Shown here piece after piece: positions 24,601 through 36,600 of a DNA stretch of 64,000 nt. Position 1 is the first letter of the stretch. Every line of letters starts with the position of its first letter. The stretch covers positions 991,788-1,055,787 of the forward strand of contig VXAA01005247.1 in assembly GCA_013399115.1 (NCBI GenBank), in the 5' to 3' direction. The notes beneath the pieces were generated by a model. That model saw only the letters and a list, made by a program, of their open reading frames with translations. It searched no databases and had not been told where the DNA came from. A program made the position numbers and the translations under genes. The DNA comes from Anseranas semipalmata (Eukaryota; Chordata; Aves; Anseriformes; Anseranatidae).

Positions 24601-27600
24601 GCGTTCCCGCTCCCCAGCCCGGGGTGCTGCGCGGCTTCCATTTGCTTTTGGAGATTGTATTTGGTTAAAAGTTCAGCGGCGAAGGCAGAGCGCGCTTCTG
24701 AATGCAGTTCGAGTGGGCAAGTCGCTTGTAGCGTTAGGTACTTCTGTTACAGGGATAAATGTACTTAAGCGGCAGAGTAAAACTTCCCTGATCTTTTAGA
24801 AAATGACTTATTAGTTTAAGTAAATGGCATTTCCCCTCGCCGCATTTTTCATATAGCAGAACCTAATAATAAATGATCGTACTAGAAAGGAAAGTCTTAA
24901 CTAAACAGGGGAAAGGTCACCGAAGGAGCAGTGCTAGAGTTTTTCCCACAAAGGCACGAAGCGGGCTGTGTTTCATTTACAATCCGTGTTAAGAACGCTT
25001 CAAATGGAGCATGGCATGAAACAGTGTTAGGAAACGTGAGGTTCTCCCGCAGCTGCGGCACGGTGCGTCGGTGTCCAGCTGAGCCAGGGCTTTCCCACGA
25101 GGTCGGCAGGAACATCGCGTGTGCCAGGGCCTTGGGGCTGGTGCTGCTGTTCTGCCTGGAAAAGCGACTCTGAACCACTCGTGGGGACGGAGGGGCCACC
25201 GCAGCGGGCTGGCTGCCTCTGCCGTGCCCTGCTACCTTCCGCGACACCGTGGGGACACGCGTGCGGGTGTCTGTGCACCCACACACGCCGTGCTGCTGGG
25301 GCAGGGCGTGCTGCTGCGGGAACCTGCACCGAGGGGCTGCGGAGGTGCGAAGCCTGCGGGGTGAGCTGGTTCTGGTGCAAAGGGACAGCGGGTCTATGCG
25401 GAACTCCGAGTCCATGGGCACAGCTGGCAAGCCCTGGTGCAGAGGGTTTCCTTTGGCGCACTCTCCTTGCTGGCACTTTGCAGGAAATCAGTGGTTTCCT
25501 TATGGCAGTGCGTGCTGTGGGGCTAGTCCTCCACTAGCTGCTGTTTCTCTATGTGCATTGTACCCCTGCTCCCAAGTGTCTTGCTGAATCTCACACCCAG
25601 TGTCTTCAGAAGAGGAAGGTCTTGGTATTCCCCCAGCCCCCTGGGGATGTTCTCACCAGGGTGAGACTGTTGGTGTCTATGCAATTGCTTCGTATAGAGT
25701 CCTTTTGCATTTAATCAGAGGGAAAGGGACTTTGGCCACCCTCCCAAGGTCTCCACAGACATCTAGCAGTGACGTTAATTGTGCTGTTGATGAAAGCACA
25801 CAGGCAAAATCCAAAAGTTGCGATGCATTGTTTGTGAAAGTGTGCATTTACTTGAGGGGCATCCTGTGCATTTATATTGATGTGCTTATTGATGTTGTGA
25901 ATGTTGTTATTGAGGAGTCTATGCCATAGCTGAAGATGCACAGAATTTGTAATTTGCTGAAAACTTATAATGTGGGGGGAAAAGATTGGTGATACTTGAA
26001 TGACAGTGCTCTGCTGCTCTCTCCCTGTTCTTCTAGCTATTTCAATGGAAACAGCTGGAAAATCTCTATTTCCGTGAAAAGAAATTTGCTGTGGAAGTGC
26101 ATGATCCCCGCAGGTAAGACTGGAGGAGGGCACTCGTAGCCGTGGGATGAATCTTCACCCGGGACTGGGTATTAGTCATCTGTGTTAGTGGATGGGGATG
26201 GGAGGCGTCTCTGCACTGATGTCAGTGCAGAACTGAGTTTACTTCTGGCGTTGTGGTACTGAGCCTGATCCTGCAGCTCAGAGTGGGGCTGGATCCGGGC
26301 TGTGGGTGATGGACAAGAAATAGTGCTGTGATGCTGCACAGAGGAGGCTGCGGCCATGGTGAGCAGCTTGGAGCAAGTGCTGAGGCGTTGCAGCTCTGGA
26401 TGTCTTGCTCTCAAATTGTATACGGTGTCCACCAAGGGAGGTCTTGGAGCAGAGGGAGGACTGTTTGTCATGGCCAGATTTGCTCACGAATGCTGTCTAT
26501 TATGCTGTGCTTGGAAACCCTTTCCTGAGAGGCCACTGTAGGGTGCCAGCAGGCCCCTGACACAGATGTCGTGCTCACCTCCTGCCCTTCCCTGCCTTGG
26601 CCCTCATGCCAGTGGTGAGGGCAGGAGCTCACCCGCGGCTGCTTTTCTCTGCCTTCCCCTCAGAATCCCTTCCAGGAAGGAAGAGCGTTTTCTCAGGGTG
26701 AATTTCAGACTTCACCTTCCTTTCTGCTTCTCCTGCTGCCTTCCTTCCCCCCCGGCAGCAGCACTTGTGAGTCCCGCCTGCCTCTCAGCTGGGGCAGGGG
26801 GAGCTGCGAGGTGCCCTGCTGATCCCCCTGGTCCCCCATCCGGTGCGATTGCTCCTTGCAGGGTCCCATGGCAGCCTGCTCTGCCTTTCTAGATTGATAA
26901 CGGCCCCAGCCCTTGGTCTCAGCAACACAATTGTGCTGCTGAGCTAAAGGCACAGTGGTTGTTGCTGCTCCGTAAAGCTCAGCCAGGAGGGACATTGGCT
27001 TTGTAAAATGAAGGGCAAGTTAGGAGGGAGGAAAGGCAGCAGCAGCGGGTGGTGGGGAGAAGGAAGTCCAAGTTTTTAGATCTCTAAAATAAAGGCTATG
27101 AGCCTTGCCTGGTTGGGAAAGAAGCTCTGGGGACTTTAAACCTCAAAAGCCTGTCCTAAAGTTGTCTCTTTTCACCTCTTCAGGATTTCAGTGTCAAGAA
27201 GGACCTTTGGTCAGAGCGGACTGGTAGTGCAAACCTGGTATGCAAACACTTCCCTGATCAAATCCATCTGGGTAATGGCAATCAGTCAACACCAGTTCTA
27301 CTTGGACAGGAAACAAAGCAAAGTAAGTTATAAGGCATTTTGCTGTAGGCATAAGCTTCAACACCTTTCCTGCATATCCTTCAGTAGATGTTGTTCCATG
27401 TATAAACTAGTCTCCAGAGGAAAAATACAAATAGTTTTTGTCTGCTTTTTGAGCAGTCTAAGCTACGATATTGTTATTCAATCCATTTTAGGCTGCCTCC
27501 AATTAAGAGCTATGGAAGTGTAATCACAGCAGAGGGAATTCCCATGTCTCAGTATTTAATCTGCTTTTTCTTTTGTCTCTTTCTCGTGTTCATTTTGAAC

Positions 27601-30600
27601 AAAGAAGAGATTTTGAGTTTGGAGGCAGTTAAGACTTTGGGGCCAGGTTTGAGGAGTGTTGGGGCAGCCAATGCACAGTCAGCTCCTGTGTGATGGTGTT
27701 GCCTTAGCCCTTAATTTTGTGGGAGATGAGGTGTGAAATGTCATCTTCTGTCTTCTGTGACCCCATGTTCTGAAATTAATTAGAGGTAACGTGATGATTT
27801 ATTTATTTATTTATTTTAATCCTTCAGGCAAAAATTCCTTCAGCCAGAAGTTTGGATGATATTGCCATGGATTTGACAGAGATGGGAACACCAAAGGTTT
27901 CAAAGCTAGTGACTTTGGAGGCGAAAAACCAGCTTATTATGGCCAGCAACGGCAGCTTAATCTCATCAGGTAATACTTTGTGTAAATGCAAGGCCATGAA
28001 GTACAGCAGCACTTGTGTGTTAAAAGGGAAAATGAGTCCAGCTGACCGTAAATACAGTGAAATACAGAAATATGTGACAACATGTATTGGTTACATATCT
28101 GTGACAGTAACATTTATTGTATGATCTGCTGTTTCCTCTCCCACTGTAACTAACAAGGAAGTGAAGATATGCTAAAGACAGATAAGCACCCATGTAGTTT
28201 TGATCCATGAGTAGCTTGATATCAGTTTACCGGCTAGCCCATCCTTGAATGACTGTACGTTTCATCCAAGTCTAAGGGAGATTGAATCCAGGCAAATTTC
28301 AAGCACCTGCTCTACGAGTGGAATTGCCCTGAGCTTCCTCAAAAATAAGTAGAAAAGAGAAATTCTCCCAAGTAAAATTCAGCTCTGAAGTGGACTTTAG
28401 ATCTCTCCACCACCTGTGGAGGAAGCCTGGGTAGATAAAAGCCTGCTTTTCTCCACAGAAGTGCCTGGAGGTGAAGCCCAAGTGAGGAGCATTGGTGTCT
28501 GTATCAAAGCAAAATCAAAGCTGAAGTATCAAGTGTCATAGATATCCCTAATGTGTTGATTTGTTTTCTGAGTAGTGGGTTTTTGGGTTGTATACTTGAG
28601 ACTTATCTTGCAAGTATTCGGATTTAAAGAAGTGCAGATTTCCTAAAAGCCTGCTTCCTGGATGACACAAGAGCTGGACGTTGCATTTTGAATATGATGC
28701 AGTTTTGCTAGGTTGGCCAGCTCTGGGGAGATCTCAGCTTACCTGCCCGCTCCTTTGTTGCGGGAAGGAATGCAGTCTCTTTGACCTGTAAATTCTGTAA
28801 TAAGGAGAATGTATTTTTCAGGCTCTCAGGATTCAGAGGTCAGTGAAGAACAAAAGAAGGAGAAAATTATGGAGCTAAAGAAGAAAGAGAAACTCCTTCA
28901 GGAAAAACTGCTCCAGAAAGTTGAAGAGCTGAAGAAAATCTGCCTGCGCGAGGCGGTGAGAACGGCACTTTACACAGGGTCGGGGTGGGTGAGAGCCCTT
29001 CTTGCTCCCTGGACCTTCACATAGAGCCCTCTCTGTTCCTTAGGAGCTGACGGGCAAGATGCCAAAGGAGTATCCTCTGAGTGCTGGAGAGGAACCTCCC
29101 CAGGTCAGAAGACGTGTCGGCACAGCCTTCAAACTGGATGATAACCTGCTCCCTACTGAAGAGGTGAGCACTGCAGCTTGTTTTCACAGCAAAGGTGGGG
29201 TGGCCAGACCGGTGGCCAAAGCCACTTCTAAATAATCCAGCTCTTCCTTGTTTGTTTGAGAGGAGGCAGCTGGGACAGCTTCATGCATATGCCAGGGGAT
29301 GTAGATGGGTACTGCCCTTATTTCAGCTGTGCTCCATGAGAAATGACCAGGAAATTGGCCATTTCAAAAAGCCTTAAAATCCCCTAACCTGAACCCCTGA
29401 TTTGGCCACGCTACTTGCATTTTAATTAAAATTTTCCTGCGAACTAGAGGAGAACAGGTTCAAAATGCCATTTGACAACCTGTGACTATGAGCTTTTCCT
29501 GAGCACAGATTTGTGTTGTGGTGAGGTTGTGTTTGAACCCAGAATGTGGCTGGGGTGTGCTTGTCCCCCGTGCAGAATTATCTGTCTGTGAGCATAGTTG
29601 TGTGACAGATGACAGCAGGAGGAGATTTATCTCTGGCTTAATGCAAGTTCCACCTAAGTAAAAGCTCTATATTGCTCAAGAAGCTAATATGAATTTTGCT
29701 GGCAGAGACTGACTCAGGAGATATGCTAATTCAGATATATGCAGTTTCTGGACATGCATCATTCCCCCTCATTCCTTAAGAGAATTGCTAACTAGCTGTA
29801 TCATCCAAGTAGTAGGTAGATGTTGGGCACTTTGCATCTGTCTTTCACCCAAAACTTGCTGCCCTGTCTTCACATACATAGATGTCTGCAGCAAACTGTT
29901 TTTATGTAGACTGCTGCCATGCAACTGAAAGAAAAATCCTTCTGTCTGGATTTAATAACGTGTTACTTAGCACTTCTGCAGTGCCTTTCAACTGAGCCTC
30001 TCAAAGTTGTTTACAAACAATTAATTAAAGCTTTCTACTCCCTGTTATGTAGGTATGGTGATACTAATTTTTATTTTCTGTAAATTAGGGAGAGGTTTCA
30101 AAGAGGTGTTTTTAGGCTTTGTCTTGGAGCAGGAGGTTTAGCAGCCTGCACGTTGGCTTGTATAACAGTTGGGTCTAGCCTTGAATTTAGGTGTTCAACT
30201 TAAGTCACCCAGGCTTGAGAACTTTGGACCTTTCTCAAGAAATTTTGTAGTCTAGTCATGGAACTAAGATCTAAAGATTTCATATGCTGAAAATAGGTAT
30301 AATGTATCTATAAGCTTTGGTATTTCTTTGTTTTGTGCTCAAGATTCTACTTCATTACCACAAAAACAGATTATCTTTTGTATAACCTCACCTATATAAT
30401 CTATATATAAAAATATATAATTATAATTGTATAATCTCATCTCTTGAATTTGCAGGACCCTGCTTTGCAGGACTTGGAGAGCAATTTTATCATACAACAA
30501 AAGCTGGTGGAAGCTGCAAAGAAACTTGCCAGTGAGCCAGATCTCTGCAAAAATGTAAAGAAGAAAAGAAAGCAAGAGTATGCTGATGCTGTAAAAAAGC

Positions 30601-33600
30601 TTCAAGAGATAGAAAATTCCATAAATGAATATAGAATCAAGTGTGGCAAAAAACCAACCCAGAAATCAACTCTTACACTACCAGGTAATCAAGAGAATTC
30701 CCCATGTTCTGATGAAAACAGAAAAAAACAGTCACTTGCCTCACTTACATGTTCTGTTTACATCTCTCTGTGCGATTTTTATCTGCCTATCCAAGGCAGT
30801 TAAATAAGAAAAAGAGATGCAATTGCTGCATCTGATGCAGTAAGTACATGGCTTATAGGCTGAGGGCAGAATAAGCTGCAATTTTAGGAACAAGTGCAGA
30901 TACGTTCCAGCACCAGGTATAGACCAAGAGTGCTATACATAGAAAAGCTGGCAGGAGCATTTCAGCTGAAATTGGTGTGGTGTCCCAGTTCATAGTATAT
31001 TGAACGCAGCTGTATTTCTGAGCTGCCACACGCAAGATCCCTCTCCCTTTCTTTCTGCAATGCTGCAGTTCTGGCAAAAACAATCACAGAATCACAGAAT
31101 CACAGAATATCCCGAGCTGGAAGGGACCCATAAGGATCATCGAGTCCAACTCCTGGCACTGCACAGGTCTACCCAAAATTTTAGACCATGTGACTAAGTG
31201 CACAGTCCAAACGCCTCTTAAATTCAGACACGCTTGGTGCAGTGACTACTTCACTGGGGAGCCTGTTCCAGTGTGCAACCACCCTCTCAGTGAAGAACCT
31301 CTTCCTGATGTCTAGCCTAAACCTCCCCTGCCTCAGCTTGACACCATTGCCGCGGGTTCTATCACTGGTGATTAAGGAGAAATTTGGAATTTTGGAAACT
31401 CACAAGCAGTCTTCGCAATGCAGTGCTGCCAGTCCTAGCCAGATCTTCTTCTTTAAACGTGTGAGTTTTTCTACAGAGTCAAGAAAATAAGGACCAGAGA
31501 CTTTGTTTCATGATTAAAAATGACTGATACCCAGGAAGGCATAAGCAAAGTTCAGGAGTTTATGAATGCAAATTGTGTCGTACAGATTTTTGACTAAATG
31601 GATTTGCCAGTGATGAGCACAATGAAAGCAGATGTCCTTGGCCCTTCCATTCTAAAAATGATTTTCCTGAGGGAGATGAGATTCTTGCTTCTTCATAGGA
31701 TGAAGCGTGGAAACTTGGTAGTGTCCAGGTTAACTGGTGGAGCTTGAGAACAGTAAAAGCTCAAAGGTGTATTGCAGGCTATTCTACTTTCCATAGTGAC
31801 TAACAGTTTTAGGGCATGTTTTACTTCTCCCCTCCATGGAAAATATATATGGATAATTGTTAATATTTAATTGATTTCCTTTTGCCCCATCTGTCCCAGA
31901 GGAAGTGTTGTTTCATGAGGCTGGTGTTTTTTTCCTGGGAATTACAGGGTGGGAAAGAAAATGCAATTTTTTTCTGCTGTTAATATTGATACCTTCTCAC
32001 TGGCCCTTGAGATGAGACCCCTTGTGTTTTCCCTGGAGGAGACCCCACTGTGCACTGCTAGGTTTCTGTTGGGGAAACCCTTGCTGTGTCTCACTCTCCC
32101 TGAGAGCTCGATTTGGATTCTCACCCAGCACAAAATGCAGCAGCACTGGGCTGTCCATCATCACAAAGTGCTTATTCTGAAAGGTTGGTGATTGCTTTTT
32201 AATGCGGCCCAGCTAGTTCCTGATTGACAGAGAGGAGGAAAACAGATGTTTTTCCAGCTATTGCTCACCAATCTGGACACTAATTGTGGGAGGTCCTGTA
32301 TTACCTGGGACACGTGATGTGTAGTAACAGCACAGGAAGCTGCTGAAGGCCAGCGAGAGCACGGGCAGCATCCGTGCACAGCTGCTGTTTGTTGCATGGA
32401 GTTTTTGCTACCATTGTGCAAACAAGGAACTTAGGAGCTGGATGTGCAATCCTTGGTCCTTATACAAACACCATTTAGCCCATCATTTTGCAACATCTGA
32501 TACATGGCATCCTTGTTTGCCGTCTGAGAAGGGGAACACAGAAGGGACTGGGCTCTGTATCTCAGAGGGTCAGCCTTCCTGCAGGTAGGAGCAGCAAATA
32601 TTTAGCCAGCAGTGTTAGCTGTATTCCCTTCCAGCTCCTGACTCCTGGAGCACGGTGTATGCGTGTTTACACTACCTGAAGCAGAACCCTCACCTGCTTC
32701 AAGTTCAGTAACTGATTTTATGTGCAACCTTTTCACCATTGCTGACCATACTATTGGGTTCAAGGTACAGGGCTGCAGAAAGCTGAGCAGTGATAAGTCA
32801 TTTGCAGCTGTGAATTTTGGGAATGGCTTGTTGGAAATTATGTGTTAAGTAGTAACATAGATTTATTGAATCATAGCATAGCTATTTCCATCCCAGCCCC
32901 TCAGGGATGGGAGGTGAAGGACATACTGGGCTGTCTCCTGCTCTCCACGTTCCCCTCTACCTTTCCTTTGCTTCCTCTGTACCCCAGACAGTTTCTTTCC
33001 ATTTTGCGGGGAATTGCACAGGTTTGGGATTTAAATTCAGAGCTCCTGCATATGTCAGCACTGCAAACCCCTGTGTAGCTTTAGGCTGCTTTTTTGTTTG
33101 TTTGTTTTGTCTGGGAAGGGTTTTTTCCTCCTCATGCTGGGCCCAGTTCCTTATTTTACCATCACTTGGTCAAATTCACATGAATAAGCTCCCACAAATC
33201 TTCTTCCCAGTGTCAGGTGGGAAGTGCAAGCAGCGCTGCAGCCCACTGTTGGTGGTCTGAAAAGCCCCTCGGGGCAGGGGCCAGCCCTGATGTTTTGCTC
33301 TTCTTGAAGAGCTGCTGTATTTACCTGGTTCTTGTAACCAGACCTTTCCTTGCAGCAAAAGAGCGATGTTCATTGCATGTATTCATGGTAACCGATGGAA
33401 GAAGCAGGTGTCATGTGCGAGGTGGCTGCCACCATCATCATCTGTAGCTTCCTTTCCCTCACGCATGGAGCCTTCTGGAGACTTTTTACCTCACCAGCTT
33501 TGTGTCTTGCCAGGAATAAGCTCGATTTCTCTCTGGGTTAATTATCTTTGGTGCTGCTTTTTTATCACCAGCCTGATTTCTCTGCCTCAGCTGGTCTGTT

Positions 33601-36600
33601 CCAAACCTTGGAAAGGACAGGCTGTTTGTGAGCATGAGTGGTGGTGTGTGGTACCAAAGTGAGGGCACAAGCACATGCAATGAAGTGCTATGAATAAACA
33701 GCAAAACATAAAAGAAACAGAGAAAAAAAAAAAAGTGATGTCTGTACAACATTTACTGCTCTCTGTGTTGCTGGATTTTGCAGTAACTTGATTGAAATCA
33801 GTGGATTTTTTTCTGGATTTATATTAATTTAATTGAAGTAGAATTTGTATACTGATGAAACATTCACAGATTAATTTAATTCCAAATTTCAAAAGGCATT
33901 TAGTACCTTCCTGGTGGGATTTCAGGTGTACCTGAGGAGGTTAGGTGCTAGCAGCCAAGATCTACATGTGTGTGTAGGCTCCTGACTCCTATAGAAGCAC
34001 CAAAACACCCTGTGAGATCTCTTGGAAGTTGAGTGGAAAACACCTTTGTGAATCTTGGCCCGATTCCCACTGCAGTTGAAAAATCTCCTTTGATAATTAT
34101 GTAGGTAGCTTGCTGAACTGTAATGAAAACAAATGTGTCCTGATAGTATGGCAAAGCAGGACTGTCTTCAGGCTGTTGAAGTCTAAAGCAGAGTGATTGC
34201 AGCGTTACAAGTATCAACTGGCTCTGAAGCTTTAGAGAATAAACTGTATGTGATATTTTGAAATTAATGTTGAGTGTGCTTTAAGTGCTTGTTTTCGTTC
34301 ACAGATGATATAATCCCGTCTGAGAGCAGCTCTCTGTCTGATACAACAACCTATGATGATGGTATGTTGATTATCCTTTTCTTCCTATGAAGTATGCCTG
34401 TTCAGTGATATTCCTTGACTTAATGTCCTTTAGCCTACTGTTTTATTGTCTTTCAATGTCTTTCCTTACAGCAGAGGAAAAAAGAGCTTAATCAGGAATG
34501 TTTGTTTTCATAATGGGTTAGTTATTGAAAGTTTCTGCTCCGTGGGCTGATTGGAGTTGTCTTTAGAGAAGGCACTTGGTTTTACTGTGATCAACCTGGG
34601 AGATGAGGGCACTATGAATTTCCGACAGATACTTCAGCCCTAGGACCTGACCAGAGGCAGATGAGCAGCTGGAGGAGTTAGGAACCGGGAGGAATTCCCC
34701 AGCCCTTCTGTCCTCACAGCCACTAAAACTTACAGAAAGTGGAATAGTCAGAGATATTAACGATCTGTTTACGTTTCACTGTTACCTGGTGAGCTGCATC
34801 TTGCATGGGTATGGTGTTTGCTCAGCTTACTCATTTCGCGCACACACCCACAGACACACATTCACACCCTGTTCCACAAGGTGGAAAGGACTTGGCTTGC
34901 CTCTCCCTTGACTGGGTAATCATCATCTGGGGACAAACATTATCTAAATTATTACTCACTTTTCAGTTAGGGCCTGATTCTGATCTTGCTTTGTCCCAGT
35001 TTTAGACTCGTATAACCCATCTGACGCTTTAAAACGGAGTCACACTTGATTCCTGCTTGTGCAACTAGAAGTAGAGACAGGGCCTTGGTTTGTGAACATG
35101 TTCTCTATGATGCTTGTCCTGCATTTATATGTATTAGTTGTAGTTTCCTTTTGGCTCTAATGGGATCTGGATTGTGCCCTAAGCAAGTGAGAACAAGGAT
35201 CAAACCAGCGTCTTCCCAATTGCCTTCAGCCAAATTTGTCTGCCAGTGTCTTTGCTCACTCAGTCGCTTTTGAAGTCAGTCCCTTTTTGGTTGTATTTAA
35301 ACTAATTCTTAAAATGTCATTTTCAAGTGAAGTACTGAATGGTGAGGGAGAGGAACTGGCTTTGGCAAGGCTGAGCGTGCCAGCTCCGCTCTGGGAGGGA
35401 CAGAGCTGCAGACAGGCACTTTCCCAAGGAAGTTGCACTTTGTGGTGCAGCACAGTGCCAAGCAGAAACCTCTGTCAGAGTCGGTGCTGTGGAGACCTGC
35501 GTGAGCCTCCACACTGCCCTGTCTGTGTGAAGGAGAGCTTGGAGCAGGCAGGTGTGGGAGAGCCTCCCTGGAGTCGCAGCTTCTGTCCTTGTCTCCACAG
35601 CGCAGCATTTCTGCTCAGGGGCTGCAGATTTGCATACAGCACGAAAATAGCAAGGATTTTGCTAACAAAATGTGTATTCCTTTCCAACAGCCAGTGAATC
35701 CCTCACTGTGCCAGCACAAAAAAACAGCTCTGCACAGCTTTCTCCAAGGCTTCCTCCACCAAAGTCCCTTGGGCTGGAGAGAATTCATCTTAGAAAATCA
35801 TCCATGAACGAGCAGCTCCTGGAAACAAGACACTCCAGGTATGGCATGTCTCACCACTGCTGTGCTCTCTGTGTTGTTGGTGTGAGCTCAGTCTTGTCCA
35901 TGTAAAGATTTTGTTATTATGGGTTCTCCAGAGTTGCTGCTGCCTCCACACTTCCGTGCGGTTCAAGAATTTGGTGATAAGAGCTAAATTTCCTGTTTAG
36001 TAATACGAGTGTGTACAAGTAGTCATCAAGTCTCTGTGAAACTGCAGGGTAATGTAGTCTTTGTGAGTCAGGTGAGAAATATAATAGGAAGGGCTGCATT
36101 TAAGGAATTGCTCGTGCCCACCAGTACTTTCACCCCTTGTCTCCATTTTTGTGGTTTGTTTTCAGTATTAAACTTGTATTTTTCCTGATGACTGTGTGTA
36201 ATTGCTTCAGATAACACCAGACCATACCCATCCCTCCTGATCCTATCAGTATTTCAGCAGGTACATTGTCAAAGCATACAGAATTCACCTAAGAAGCAAT
36301 TTCTCCACCTAAGAATAGTTGAGTTACTGGGATATAAGCCACGTGCCAGCATTAGTGCCAGCTGCAGTGAGTGGCTGAGGTTCCTATATGGATCTATGGG
36401 ATTTGGGCACTTCCTGTGCTAGAGGAACAGTTCTATGGGGCACGTGGTAGCAGTAGCTCTACTGCTCGTTGTGGGATCATATTATATGGATCTGATCTGG
36501 TGTTGGTTGTTCTCAGTTGTAAGGATTTCCACTGATTTCAATATTTCTTGGACTGTGTCTTTTATGAAGTGCTTGCATGAGCAGGCCATTGAAGGCATGC

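Larger units (their letters stand above)
23400..25430. promoter_or_regulatory. FRMD4B: intragenic CpG island, candidate alternative FRMD4B promoter
   Basis: The sequence on both sides of the 515-base gap is strongly GC-rich with many CpG dinucleotides (for example 23,440-23,540, 24,428-24,640 and 25,050-25,360), unlike the AT-rich intron around it. It lies 0.6-2.6 kb before the exon at 26037, which begins in phase 0. Possible donors are GTGAGC at 25,361 and a weaker GTACTT at 24,738. CpG islands usually mark promoters. That this one drives a short FRMD4B form is inference; it might instead serve a non-coding transcript or be misassembled. Confidence 0.5.
16836..26036 (+). other. FRMD4B: FRMD4B intron (9.2 kb) with internal CpG-rich block
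   Basis: No FRMD4B exon was recognised here. The left part is ordinary AT-rich intron. From about 23,570 comes a T/C tract, then GC- and CpG-dense sequence around a 515-base gap (23,913-24,427), with CpG enrichment fading out by about 25,430. A single N lies at 23,009. The intron ends at the acceptor for the exon at 26037. Confidence 0.8.

Noticed and set aside
23350..24799. Very long open frames across the N gap
   Set aside because: Their length comes from translated N and from a polypyrimidine tract giving Phe/Ser runs. There is no real coding evidence.
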